DNA of 64,000 nt, taken from contig CM034544.1 in NCBI GenBank assembly GCA_020002185.1, forward strand, positions 310,001-374,000. Reading direction: 5' to 3'. Shown here one piece after another: positions 44,901-56,189 of the stretch. Below the pieces are notes generated by a model, which saw only the letters and a list, made by a program, of their open reading frames with translations, searched no databases and was not told the DNA's origin. The stretch comes from Paraescarpia echinospica (lineage: Eukaryota > Annelida > Polychaeta > Sabellida > Siboglinidae). The position numbers were made by a program, and so were the translations under genes. Within the stretch, counting starts at the first letter, position 1; the number at the start of each line of letters is the position of its first letter.

Positions 44901-45960
44901 AACCACCGTACCAAGTCTTGTACTTCACGAGACTCACAGTCACCACACACTTCGGGGAAAGGGGTGTTAACCACCCTACCAAGTCTTGTACTTCACAAGA
45001 CTCACAGTCACCACACACTTCGGGGAAAGGGGTGTTAACCACCCTACCAAGGGAGAGTCACCACACACTTCAGGGAAAGGGGTGTTAACCACCGTACCAA
45101 GTCTTGTACTTCACGAGACTCACAGTCACCACACACTTCAGGGAAAGGGGTATTAACCACCCTACCAAGTCTTGTACTTCACGAGACTCACAGTCACCAC
45201 ACACTTCGGGGAAAGGGGTATTAACCACCCTACCAAGTCTTGTACTTCACGAGACTCACAGTCACCACACACTTCGGGAAAGGGGTATTAACCACCCTAC
45301 CAAGTCTTGTACTTCACGAGACTCACAGTCACCACACACTTTGGGGAAAGGGGTGTTAACCACCCTACCAAGTCTTGTACTTCACGAGACTCACAGTCAC
45401 CACACACTTCGGGGAAAGGGGTGTTAACCACCCTACCAAGTCTTGTACTTCACGAGACTCACAGTCACCACACACTTCGGGGAAAGGGGTGTTAACCACC
45501 CTACCAAGTCTTGTACTTCACGAGACTCACAGTCACCACACACTTCAGGGAAAGGGGTGTTAACCACCCTACCAAGTCTTGTACTTCACGAGACTCACAG
45601 TCACCACACACTTCAAAGGGGTGTTAACCACCCTACCAAGTCTTGTACTTCACGAGACTCACAGTCACCACACACTTTGGGGAAAGGGGTGTTAACCACC
45701 CTACCAAGTTTTGTACTTCACGAGACTCACAGTCACCACACACTTCGGGGAAAGGGGTGTTAACCACCCTACCAAGTCTTGTAGTCACAGTCACCACACA
45801 CTTCGGGGAAAGGGGTGTTAACCACCCTACCAAGTCTTGTACTTCACAAGACTCACAGTCACCACACACTTCGGGGAAAGGGGTGTTAACCACCCTACCA
45901 AGTCTTGTACTTCACAAGACTCGCAGTCACCACACACTTCGGGGAAAGAGGTGTCACTGT
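38954..45960. repeat. 68-bp minisatellite, about 103 copies
   Basis: The unit contains CCTACCAAGTCTTGTACTTC, ACGAGACTCACAGTCACCAC and ACTTCAGGGAAAGGGGTGTT. The period is 68 bp, with occasional copies of 66, 62 or 47 bp. Higher-order blocks are visible, for example a 272-bp (4-unit) block repeated between 39000 and 39650. A degraded patch lies at about 41190-41560. Each unit has on the - strand an open stretch followed by TTG/GTAGGG, which could be a donor. Confidence 0.97.
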
Positions 45961-46010
45961 CAGAATCCCTACACCTGTTTTGAAAGCTGTGTAACTACAA
46001 TGTACATTAC

Positions 46011-46097
46011 CTCCAACTTTAACATCAGTGCGGCCCTTCTCAGCTTCTAGGTTCGCAATTCTAGCTGCATGATCTGATCTCAATGATCTGACGTCAT
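46011..46097 (-). CDS. Candidate internal exon of an unidentified gene
   Basis: A good acceptor (GTTTTCTTCAG) and donor (GGAG/GTAATG) bound 87 nt. They read DVRSLRSDHAARIANLEAEK then GRTDVKVG, a charged helical stretch that could be coiled coil. The exon enters with two carried bases and leaves with one. I do not recognise the protein and it does not match TBCCD1. An ATG at 46116 upstream in the same frame offers an alternative as a first exon. Confidence 0.45.
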
Positions 46098-46651
46098 CTG
46101 AAGAAAACATGTTCATAAATGTTAATACAATATTATATATATATTATAAGTAAACTTGCGTACGTAGGTGAAGGTTTCCCTCTTAGAAGGCTTCTACCTC
46201 GAATGCCAAACTTTCAGGATTAATCAACGAACATGGAAACAAATGTTGTCATTTTTTCTGTGAGAGTTTACAGTGGTTTTCGGCTATTTTTAGGGAAAAT
46301 ATGAACTAATTAATAAAAAATAGCTATTTAATATTAAACATTAAAACATCATGCCAAGTTTTATCTAATTATTGCTGTAAACATGTAACAGATCATTCTA
46401 GGTTGATGGCGAGGTTTTAATTTGATATTGAGCAATTTTAATGAAAAATACGAAATTAATCATTAAAAATTTGAATAAAAAAATAAAATAAAATATAAAT
46501 ATAATAATGATATATGACCAATGGTCATCTTCACACAATACACTTTGATGGCTATGTAACATTGTAGCGATGTCGCTTACAAGATAAATTTGTATCGCGA
46601 GTATGACCGCGAGTACCATTAATTTTGAAGGTTTGTTTTCAGTTAATGCAC
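46098..46651. other. AT-rich stretch upstream of a possible promoter
   Basis: Strongly AT-rich with an A-run near 46470. No coding signal on either strand beyond short chance frames. Confidence 0.4.
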
Positions 46652-46659
46652 ACTTCCGG
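46652..46659. promoter_or_regulatory. ETS-type motif in a possible promoter
   Basis: ACTTCCGG (CCGGAAGT on the other strand) is the core of ETS/GABP sites common in promoters of housekeeping genes. It lies about 95 bp before the ATG at 46754 and could serve either strand. A single short motif is weak evidence. Confidence 0.3.
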
Positions 46660-46753
46660 TGTACGGGGCTACGAGTGGAAAGTGTCAACAGCACATGACA
46701 ATAAATCAATTAAAACTGAATTGTTGACGTTTTACAAACATAAAATTATTACA

Positions 46754-46790
46754 ATGGTGAAGATGACTGGAACTGCTGGACTGTTAGCTG
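46754..46790 (+). CDS. Possible first coding exon, identity unsure
   Basis: An ATG in good context (ACAATGG) opens MVKMTGTAGLLAG before the 91-bp array begins. The start vaguely recalls the N-terminus of the complex I subunit NDUFA5 (KKTTGLVGLAV), and an ETS motif upstream would suit a mitochondrial gene. No clean donor is visible. The similarity is over about ten residues and may be chance. Confidence 0.2.
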
Positions 46791-46794
46791 GGGT

Positions 46795-48527
46795 CAAAAA
46801 ACAACATCATATGATCTATGAGATCAGTAGACCATTGAGCTAACAGATCACTTGTCAGTCAGAATCAGTTCTCAATGTCACTGTCTTAATAACAACATGA
46901 TATAATCTATGGGATCAGTGGACCATTGAGCTAACAGATCAGTTGTTATTCAGAAGCAGTTCTCAATGTCACTGTCTTAATAACAACATTATATGATCTA
47001 TGGGATCAGTGGACCATTGAGCTAACAGATCAGTTGTTATTCTGAATCAGTTCTCAATGTCACTGTCTTAATAACAACATCATATGATCTATGGGATCAG
47101 TAGACCACTGAGCTAACAGATCATTTGTCATTTAGAATCAGTTCTCAATGTCACTGTCTTAATAACAACATGATATAATCTATGGGATCAGTAGACCATT
47201 GAGCTAACAGATCAGTTGTTATTCAGAATCAGTTCTCAATGTCACTGTCTTAATAACAACATCACATGATCTATGGGATCAGTAGACCATTGAGCTAACA
47301 GATCACTTGTCAGTTAGAATCAGTTCTCAATGTCACTGTCTTAATAACAACATCATATGATCTATTGGATCAGTAGACCATTGAGCTAACAGATCTCTTG
47401 TCAGTCAGGATCAGTTCTCAATGTCACTGTCTTAATAACAACATCATATGATCTATGGGATTAGTAGACCACTGAGCTAATAGATCAGTTGTTATTCAGG
47501 ATCAGTTCTCAATGTCACTGTCTTAATAACAACATCACATGATCTATGGGATCAGTAGACCATTGCGCTAACAGATCATTTGTCATTCAGAATCAGTTCA
47601 CAATGTCACTGTCTTAATAACAACATCATATAATCTATGGGATCAGTGGACCACTGAGCTAACAGATCAGTTGTTATTCAGAATTAGTTCTCAATGTCAC
47701 TGTCTTAATAACAACATCATATGATCTATGGGATTAGTAGACCACTGAGCTAACATATCAGTTGTAATTCAGAATCAGTTCTCAATGTCACTGTCTTAAT
47801 AACAACATCATATGATCTATGGGATTAGTAGACCACTGAGCTAATAGATCAGTTGTTATTCAGGATCAGTTCTCAATGTCACTGTCTTAATAACAACATC
47901 ATATGATCTATGGGATCAGTAGACCATTGAGCTAACAGATCACTTGTCATTCAGGATCAGTTCTCAATGTCACTGTCTTAATAACAACATCATATGATCT
48001 ATTGGATCAGTAGACCATTGAGCTAACAGATCACTTGTCAGTCAGAATCACTTCTCAATGTCACTGTTTTAATAACAACATCATATGATCTATGGGATCA
48101 GTAGACCATTGAGCTAACAGATCACTTGTCATTCAGAATCACTTCTCAATGTCACTGTTTTAATAACAACATCATATGATCTATTGGATCAGTAGACCAT
48201 TGAGCTAACAGATCACTTGTCAGTCAGAATCAGTTCTCAATGTCACTGTCTTAATAACAACATCATATGATGTATGGGATCAGTAGACCATTGAGCTAAC
48301 AGATCACTTGTCATTCAGAATCACTTCTCAATGTCACTGTCTTAATAACAACATCATATGATCTATGGGATCAGTAGACCATTGAGCTAACAGATCACTT
48401 GGCATTCAGAATCAGTTCCCAATGTCACTGTCTTAATAACAACATCGTATGATCTATGGGATCAGTAGACCATTGATCTAACAGATCACTTGTCATTCAG
48501 AATCAGTTCTCAATGTCACTGTCTTAA
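46795..48527. repeat. 91-bp minisatellite, about 19 copies
   Basis: The unit contains CATATGATCTATGGGATCAG, TAGACCATTGAGCTAACAGA, CAGTTCTCAATGTCACTGTC and TTAATAACAACAT. The period is 91 bp with moderate variation. Confidence 0.95.
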
Positions 48528-49375
48528 TAATATATTTTGTAAACTATTCATATTTGACATTAGATAAGTGGTCAGCGGCAGAGCACACATTGCCTCTATG
48601 ACAACTTCAATTAGAGATGTTAGGACACAACACAGAAATGCCGAAATGTGTAACATGATTGTGAACATGACAATATGAATAACTGATCAGGAATTGAAGA
48701 CACAAATAGCATGATTATATTAGTCAGGCCTCGACATTAACACTGGCCCGCTGGCCTGGCACCTTTTATAAGCTGCTGGGCCAGATTAGGCTACCAATTT
48801 TATATTTTTTAAATATATTTTATTGGCCTGATGGACCCACAGTTTATGCTTCACGAATGTCACCTAAATTAATTGTCGGCCTTGGCTAAAATACATCAGG
48901 GATCCGATACAAAGTTCATCAGAATTCTTAGACCTGACTCAGTTATAGGAAGCTTATAATTGTAACTTTGGTACTAATTGGTACCAAGCTCAAACTTTGA
49001 TCACATGAACGACGCCTTGCAACAGTATCGAATGCTAAATCTCAGGCCGTGACATTAAGGTTTTGTATGCACTGGCCCAGGGGGCCAGTAGATTACAAAA
49101 GTTACTGGCCACAAAACAAGTTACTGGCCTATTCTTTGTATTACCGTAAACTAGATGTTGAAGCCGAGGTGCCCTGAGAAATCATTCACAATAAACACGC
49201 TTCACACGAACACTGCACCGAGGTGTCATTACAGTGTCTGAAGTAAGCCAAAAATATAGTGGGGAAGATTATATTAATTTGTCTCGATCCATTTTGAACT
49301 GGCCCTAATTAATGTGGACTGGCCGAGATATATACACACTGGCCCCAAAATACACATATGTACACATGCATACTT
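48528..49375. other. CTGGCC-rich dispersed repeats
   Basis: Two partial copies of the same start lie at 48725 (CAGGCCTCGACATTAACACT) and 49043 (CAGGCCGTGACATTAAGG). Each leads into CTGGCC-rich sequence. This looks like the end of a dispersed element, possibly hAT-like, but no second end or transposase is visible. Confidence 0.4.
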
Positions 49376-50095
49376 TAATAACTGGCCCTAATGAATGTGG
49401 ACTGGCCTAGAAATTTACACACTGGCCCCAAAATACACATATGTAGGCATGCACACCATAATAACTGGCCCTGGTGAATGTGGACTGGCCCAGAAATATA
49501 CAAACTGGCCCCAAAATACACATATGTACACATGCACACCATAATAATTGGCCCTAGTGAAAGTGGACTGGCCCAGAAATATACACACTGGCCCCAAAAT
49601 ACACATATGTACACATGCACACCATAATAACTGGCCCTAGTAAATGTGGACTGGCCCAGAAATATACACACTGGCCCCAAAATACACATATGTACACATG
49701 CACACCATAATAACTGGCCCTAGTGAATGTGGACTGGCCCAGAAATATACACACTGGCCCCAAAATACACATGTGTACGCATGCACACCATAATAACTGG
49801 CTCTAGTGAATGTGGACTGGCCCAGAAATATACACACTGGCCCCAAAATACACATATGTACACATGCACACCATAATAACTGGCCCTAGTGAATGTGGAC
49901 TGGCCCCGAAATATACACACTGGCCCCAAAATACACATATGTAGGCATGTGCACCATAATAACTGGCCCTAATAAATATGGACTGGCCCAGAAATATACA
50001 CACTGGCCCCAAAATACACATGTGTACGCATGCACACCATAATAACTGGCCCTAGTGAATGTGGACTGGCCCAGAAATATACACACTGACCCCAA
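49376..50095. repeat. 83-bp minisatellite, about nine copies
   Basis: The unit contains ACTGGCCCTAGTGAATGTGG, ACTGGCCCAGAAATATACAC and TGGCCCCAAAATACACATAT; the period is 83 bp. It shares the CTGGCC words with the dispersed repeat just before it and probably grew from it. Confidence 0.95.
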
Positions 50096-50097
50096 AT

Positions 50098-50285
50098 GCC
50101 AGAAGCTTAGTAAATAAGAGAAGTGATTTAGACATCATGATAGTGGATATAGACCCTGATATAATAGACACCGCAGAATCATGGGCACATGAAGACATCG
50201 TAGATGCTGAATTAGCTCTATCGGGTGATCTCATGAGAGGTCTTATGTCATTTACTCCAAACAGCCCAAACTTGAGATAACGCAC
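50098..50285 (+). mobile_element. Fragment of CR1-like endonuclease joined to another LINE's 3' end
   Basis: The first part reads NARSLVNKRSDLDIMIVDID, then DPDIIDTAESWAHEDI and ELALSG, the N-terminus of a CR1-type AP endonuclease. It then switches to CATTTACTCCAAACAG and CCAAACTTGAG. The same join occurs at 57287-57492, where it is the junction of a nested insertion. It is therefore a duplicated piece of that junction, with a small deletion. Confidence 0.8.
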
Positions 50286-52093
50286 AAGTATATATTTATT
50301 GGAGTAACCGATTTATCAAGTTCTTGTATAATTCTGTCTATGATTTCAAGTGTAGCAAGCTTGGTAGAATGTTTCTTTCTAAACCCATATTGGCTACTGT
50401 AGTATAATGCTTTAGAACGGAAGTAATTGAGGATTTGATCAAAAATAACCCTTTCAAACATTTTTGAAATCACTGGCAGGATAGAAATAGGACGGTAATT
50501 GTTAAAGTCAGAAACATCACCTTTTTTGAAAAGGGGTATGACTTTTGCAATTTTTAATTTGTCTGGAAATATACCAGTTATTATTGATTGATTAATAATT
50601 AGAGTGACTGCATTGTTGATATCATTTTTTATCAATTTTAGTAATTGTGTTGAAATACTGTCTTTTCCACAACTTGATTTTGGAGGTAAACGATCAATTA
50701 TATTAACAGTAGTTTCCATGTCAATTGGGTTAAAGCTGAAGGTGTGAAATATTGTGTTTTTTAGGTAATCTTTGTATGAGTTACCTCCACTAGTAGTTGT
50801 TTTAGAGGCTAGAGTAGGACCAGCATTAGTAAAAAACGTGTTAAATCTGTTTGCAATAATGCATTTGTCACTAATCATTTCCCCATCGACTTTGAACAAA
50901 TCTGGAAATTGTTCTTTCTTTTGACTTTTCTGAATAATTTCTTTAATTAAACAGCACTTCTTTTTAATATCATGCTTATGCTTTTGAAAACTGGATTGGT
51001 AATGCATTTGCTTAGCTAATCTAATATTACTTTTAAGAATGTTATTGTAAGTATGCAAGTCAGTTTTAAGTTTATGATAATGCTCTGTATTTACGTGAGT
51101 CGGTTTCATTCTCGAATATAATTTGTTTCTAAACTTTATCGACATAATAATGCCATTGGTAATCCAAGGAGTTTTCTTATGTTTATATTTGTTAAATTTA
51201 ATTACTTTAATAGGTAGAAATTTATCCATAGCTGCAGTAACAATGTCATCGAGGATATTGTAGTTTTCATTCGGATCCAAATGAGTATCTAAGTTAAGTT
51301 TATCATAAAGATTTAATAATAATAATAATAATTTTATTTATTATTTGAGTTTATTATTTCAATTCAAAATTTATTGAGTAAGTCAGGATTTTGTTGTTTT
51401 ATTTGTATAAACCTTGGTAGCGCATTAGTGGTTTCGACATAGTCCAAACTTAGAAACTACGGAAAGTGATCAGAAATATTGCTCACTAAAATACCAGCTG
51501 AGGATTTGAAGAATCCTTTCGACAAATTGCATAAGAAATTATCAATGAGTGTTCCACGATATTCTGAAAGTCATGTTGGCATGGTAATTGTAGGGAATAA
51601 ACCATATGAAACGATTGTCAAATTATTCACATATTATAGGTTTTTCGTTAATTTTACGCAAGTCAATATTGTAATCTCCTGCAGTTATTATTTAACTTTT
51701 AGATTTTTGTAAATCAACTAAATTTGATGCAAATTCGTTTGTAAATATACGGTAATTTTCAATTATATCTCTAGGTGGTCTACATATATTTCCAAGAATA
51801 ATTTTTTCCTTCATGGCACAACATGTTATTTCAATAAATTGACCTTCCCAAATGTCTGTATTAGCATGGATATTTATAGATTCGTAAATGTATTTGTTGC
51901 TGAGATAGATTGCCAGGCCAGCATGTCCACTACAGATTTTGCCTTGGCATATTAATGTATATCCATCTATTTGAAATAAAGAAGTGTCAGCCTCTTCGTC
52001 GAGCCATGTTTCCTGTAAACACAGAGCACTAATCTCACAGCCACTACCTCTGAATGTCTCTAGCTTTATTTTAATTTCGTCAACTTTTTGCAT
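50286..52093 (-). pseudogene. LINE ORF2 remnant: AP endonuclease and N-terminal half of RT
   Basis: From 52093 the - strand reads LCLQETWLDEEADTSLFQID, SGHAGLAIYLSNKYIYE and GNICRPPRDIIENYRIF, an AP-type endonuclease. It continues with GDYNIDL (about 51680) and, after frameshifts, SDHFP (about 51470), both catalytic motifs. From 51280 an intact frame gives the RT N-terminal half: KSSCGKDSISTQLLK, KVIPLFKKGDVSDFNNYRPI and QYGFRKKHSTKLATLEI. It stops at about 50286 before the catalytic FADD motif, so the 3' half is missing. The style resembles Jockey-superfamily clades such as Crack, Daphne or Rex1; the clade is not resolved. An AAT microsatellite lies at 51318-51335. Confidence 0.8.
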
Positions 52094-52231
52094 TTAAACT
52101 CTGACAGTTTAGGCTAAGCAAAATAAACTTGCTTTGCTTGTTCGTTAAATGGTTTATTTAATTATCATAGTCAAAGTATGGTGAATGTTGAAATGGTTCA
52201 ATATCCCCATCTTCATTCATTTTATCCGTTT

Positions 52232-52612
52232 CTAATATGTGATAGAGAGAATTTTTTTTAGACCACCAAATTGCGCTAAGAAGTAATTGTTATCAATCAT
52301 ATTGGAAAACTGAACAAACAGTAGTGCTCTATGTTTACAGGACACGTCATATAAACATAGACTAGACGTTGCGAAAGAGCTGCACAAACTATACCTTTTA
52401 TAAAAGAGAATATTACGAATATTCCGCTTACAAATATAACACAATGTACTTATTGCATCAGCATAAAATGTGTGACAATTAATTACAGCATATGTACTGC
52501 CACAACATGAACATAGAGTGAGAATATCGTAAGCATATTGAACAAAACACAAAGTGATTATTGCGTAGACACTAAGCTTTGGGGAAGTACTATATATAAT
52601 GCACTGTCCCAA
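52232..52612 (-). CDS. Cys-rich open frame upstream of the LINE endonuclease, unknown
   Basis: A 126-codon frame is rich in Cys and hydrophobic residues (TLCSCCGSTYAVINCHTFYA, then ISTLCYICKRNIRNI). CC and CX2C pairs could bind metal. It ends about 140 bp before the LINE endonuclease on the same strand and may be the 5' part of that element. I do not recognise a family and it may be non-coding. Confidence 0.3.
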   Translation of the reverse strand: MGQCIIYSTSPKLSVYAIITLCFVQYAYDILTLCSCCGSTYAVINCHTFYADAISTLCYICKRNIRNILFYKRYSLCSSFATSSLCLYDVSCKHRALLFVQFSNMIDNNYFLAQFGGLKKILSITY

Positions 52613-53280
52613 AAATTAAAATGTCAAGTAACTAACACTAAACGTAGTGAAAATAAAATAAATGTTGACCTCCACCCAAAATGAAAACAACGTGAATATT
52701 GACTGTATATCGATATATATATTGATGCACACCATACACCTGTAGACTAAAATGTAAATAATATGAAATTGCACAATTTAAATACGTCATTTCATGTGGA
52801 GCAGTTCACTCAAGAAATGTCAGCAAAAAAGCATATATCAAAAACAGGAAAAGCTTTATAGAAAACATCAAAGGTACTATAAAGTTCTTTGTTAACATTT
52901 CGTAAGTGAGCCTATGCAATAATGTTAACATAGATAAACGAATTTTGACATAGCATTAAGAAACTCGTTAAAAAAATTCACATTTGGTTTTGTAATGACA
53001 ACATTCAAAAACAAATTACCATTAAACGTTACTTTGATTAAACACAAGAGAAGGGTAAGAAGGATAATAAGGAAAAAACAAGTAAGGAAAAAAACAAAAA
53101 AGTGACTAGGTATGTTAGTGACACTGGAGTCTGACTCACAGCATAACTGATTACAATAATAAATGCAACATAAATGCATTGAAATATAAATTACACGAGT
53201 CATGTTATACAAATTTATGTAGACGTGATACATATTTGGTTATATGTAGGTCTATGGTACTGGAAATATGTGTAGGCGTT
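52613..53280. other. AT-rich spacer
   Basis: No frame or repeat that I can support. It may be the inter-ORF region of the - strand LINE. Confidence 0.4.
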
Positions 53281-55010
53281 CAAGATAGCATAACACGTGA
53301 CAGTCAGCGGCAATCTCTGACAACTAGTCTGTCGAACGAGATGTACGCGTACTTCCCTTCGCATCATCTTTGGAAGTAGGTCTTTCCGTTTCTGTACGAC
53401 CGTCAGTGAACAGTCTTCATTCACATACACACCGTTCGGCTTCACGAGTCAGTCTTTGTTTAACAGGTACTCGCGGTCCTTAAACGATGCAAGTTTATCT
53501 ACCACAGATCGTGTCTTCTTTGCCCCGTTCACCATTTTCGCACGTTTCGTCCACGATTTCTGGGATGCCGTCGGTCCTGGCGTTCGTTCGTCTACTTTGG
53601 CTTTCTAGATAGTCGACATTTTCTTCAAGCTTCTGCAGTTGTTTTTGCAGGTGATCGACGTTAGTGGCACTAGGTTGCGTGTCAAAGTTTGATAACTCAC
53701 GCTTAAGGTCGGCCACCTCCTGCTGAGTATACTGCAGGCTGTGCTTTAGGTCACTCATAGATTTTCTTGTCTCGGCCTTAAAGTTGTCTATTCTAGAGTT
53801 TGATAACTCACGCTTGAGGTCGGCCACCTCCTGCTGAGTATACTGCAGGCTGTGCTTTAGGTCACTCATAGATTTTCTTGTCTCGGCCTTAAAGTTGTCT
53901 ATTCTAGAGTTTGATAACTCATGCTTGAGGTCGGCCACTTCCTGCTGAGTATACTGCAGGCTGTGCTTTAGGTCACTCATAGATTTTATTGTCTCGGCCT
54001 TAAAGTGATCTATTCTAGAGTTTGATAACTCACGCTTAAGGTCGACCACCTCCTGCTGAGAATACTGCAGGCTGTGCTTTAGGTCACTCATAGATTTTAT
54101 TGTCTCGGCCTTAAAGTTGTCTATTCTAGAGTTTGATAACTCATGCTTGAGGTCGGCCACTTCCTGCTGAGTATACTGCAGGCTGTGCTTTAGGTCACTC
54201 ATAGATTTTATTGTCTCGGCCTTAAAGTTGTCTATTCTAGAGTTTGATAACTCACGCTTGAGGTCGGCCACCTCCTGCTGAGTATACTGCAGGCTGTGCT
54301 TTAGGTCACTCATAGATTTTATTGTCTCGGCCTTAAAGTTGTCTATTCTAGAGTTTGATAACTCACGCTTGAGGTCGGCCACTTCCTGCTGAGTATACTG
54401 CAGGCTGTGCTTTAGGTCACTCATAGAGTTTATTGTCTCGGCCTTAAAGTTGTCTATTCTAGAGTTTGATAACTGACGCTTGAGGTCGGCCACTTCCTGC
54501 TGAGTATACTGCAGGCTGTGCTTTAGGTCACTCATTGATTTTATTGTCTCAGCCTTAAAGTTGTCTATTCTAGAGTTTGATAACTCACGCTTAAGGTCGG
54601 CCACCTCCTGCTGAGTATACTGCAGGCTGTGCTTTAGGTCACTCATTGATTTTATTGTCTCGGCCTTAAAGTTGTCTATTCTAGAGTTTGATAACTCACG
54701 TTTGAGGTCGGCCACCTCCTGCTGAGTATACTGCAGGCTGTGCTTTAGGTCACTCATAGATTTTATTGTCTCGGCCTTAAAGTTGTCTATTCTAGAGTTT
54801 GATAACTCATGCTTGAGGTCGGCCACTTCCTGCTGAGTATACTGCAGGCTGTGCTTTAGGTCAGTCATAGATTTTATTGTCTCGGCCTTAAAGTTGTCTA
54901 TTCTAGAGTTTGCATGTGCTTTCCATAAAGGATTGCAAGCACTTCTGGAAAATGTTTTGTTGCATTTCCAGCAGTCTGTTGAACGTTGCCTCATCTGTTG
55001 TTGTTGACGT
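53281..55010 (-). pseudogene. LINE ORF1 (L1-ORF1-like) with an expanded coiled coil
   Basis: A 499-codon frame (54994-53495) is mostly eleven copies of a 37-residue unit, for example SRIDNFKAETIKSMSDLKHS, LQYTQQEVADLKRELSN, followed by QLQKLEENVDYLESQSRRTN and DGIPEIVDETCENG. The latter is the linker and RRM-like start of L1-type ORF1 proteins, which bind RNA as coiled-coil trimers. A frameshift near 53525 leads to TRSVVDKLASFKDREYLL, one stop, then GVYVNEDCSLTVVQKRKDLL, the conserved C-terminal domain. At the N-side a frameshift near 54915 connects to RLLEMQQNIFQKCLQSFMES. The repeats stay open although the rest is broken. Confidence 0.75.
53690..54912. repeat. 111-bp in-frame tandem repeat, eleven copies
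   Basis: The 111-bp (37-codon) unit contains GAGTTTGATAACTCACGCTT, CTGCTGAGTATACTGCAGGC and TCTCGGCCTTAAAGTTGTCT. Copies differ by few, mostly single-base, changes and carry no stop or indel. It encodes the coiled coil of the ORF1 protein. Confidence 0.97.
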
Positions 55011-55207
55011 CGTCACAGTTTCCTCCAAAAGTTCGAGCCCAGTGTTCGACTGTGACACACTACTGGGCCAGGTATATCCAGGCACTAAGCAGGCCCAGAC
55101 CATATATGCTTGCTCATGCCGTAGGTCAAACACACAGTGGAAACGTACCAAAAACTCTCAGGATCACGATGGCTTGAAAACACTTCCACACAACAACTAT
55201 GCACTTC
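55011..55207 (-). other. Likely 5' part of the LINE ORF1 copy
   Basis: The - strand reads LLEETVTTSTTTDEATFNRL just upstream of the ORF1 N-terminus; further out nothing is recognisable. Confidence 0.35.
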
Positions 55208-55460
55208 CACACAACTTGTAACTTCTACAAAGAGGCCCTTAACCTAGCTACAACTGAAATTAGAAAATCCAAACAAACTATTGAGCAAACATTGGTGATT
55301 GATATAACAAATTATAGCAAGAGTTTCTATGCTGATGTAAGGAGTAAACAGAAGGTTCGAGATAAGGTGAGAAAACAGTGCACGAAACATAATATCTGAT
55401 GGGTTTCAAATAACAGAGGCCCTCAACGAGTATTTTAGCTCAGAGTTTACCACATAAGAC
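55208..55460 (+). mobile_element. Short CR1-like ORF2 fragment
   Basis: It reads FYKEALNLATTEIRKSKQTI and SKSFYADVRSKQKVRDKV, the segment before the RT domain of CR1-like ORF2, closely matching 62500-62730. A small deletion breaks the frame near 55372 and it ends soon after. It is an isolated fragment. Confidence 0.8.
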
Positions 55461-56189
55461 ATCAGTTCAATGCCATTCAGAATCAGCACGTTGGTGATTT
55501 GTTTACAAACAGCTAATGGCAGGTGCACTTGTCGGTCACGCCTGGCTGCACACCGTTGTATACAAACACATTACGGCTCTCGTGCAACGTGCGAGTGACA
55601 GGTATAATTGCCGGGATCTGGTGTCAGCGGAATATATGTTTATCATGTTGGGACCTTTCAACACACAACAGGTCAATAGTGCGACATACAGCCATAACAT
55701 AGCCTACACTGAAAGGTGGATTAGTTGAGTTTTATTAAGCATCAACTATTTTATTAATCGATATAATTATTTTTCACATAAAAGAAGCCAGCAACAAAGT
55801 CTACAACAGCAAATACAACATTAACGTTGACTAGTGGTGGGTCACGATTTGTCTTGCTAATGCAAGTCAGACAGAAAACTCTGGAAATACCTCATCATGT
55901 CAACACGTTAATTGGAGGACATAAGTAAGAAACATAATAATTAATTGATATGGGCTGGGAACGTTTTTAACAATACGCCTCTCGGTGGTGGCCTAATAAC
56001 AACCAGGAAACTTCTATTGCACCTAAATCCTTGGAAACCAAACTTAGAGGTGCGTAAAAAACTGGGTTGGTCAATCACAATATCGATTACCAGTTTTAAC
56101 GTTGTCAACAAATGGATGGACACGTCAAGGAGCTAAGGTGTCCAGAAATCGTGCCTTTGTTGCCTTCACCTCCACTAACTTGAGCTGAG
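55461..56189. other. No recognised gene
   Basis: No coding signal or tandem repeat that I can support; frames near 55940-56130 open on both strands are short and unlike known proteins. Confidence 0.4.

Noticed and set aside
38954..46050. Dozens of about 62-codon frames
   Set aside because: They are identical shadows of the 68-bp array; 68 is not a multiple of 3, so each frame closes after about three units.
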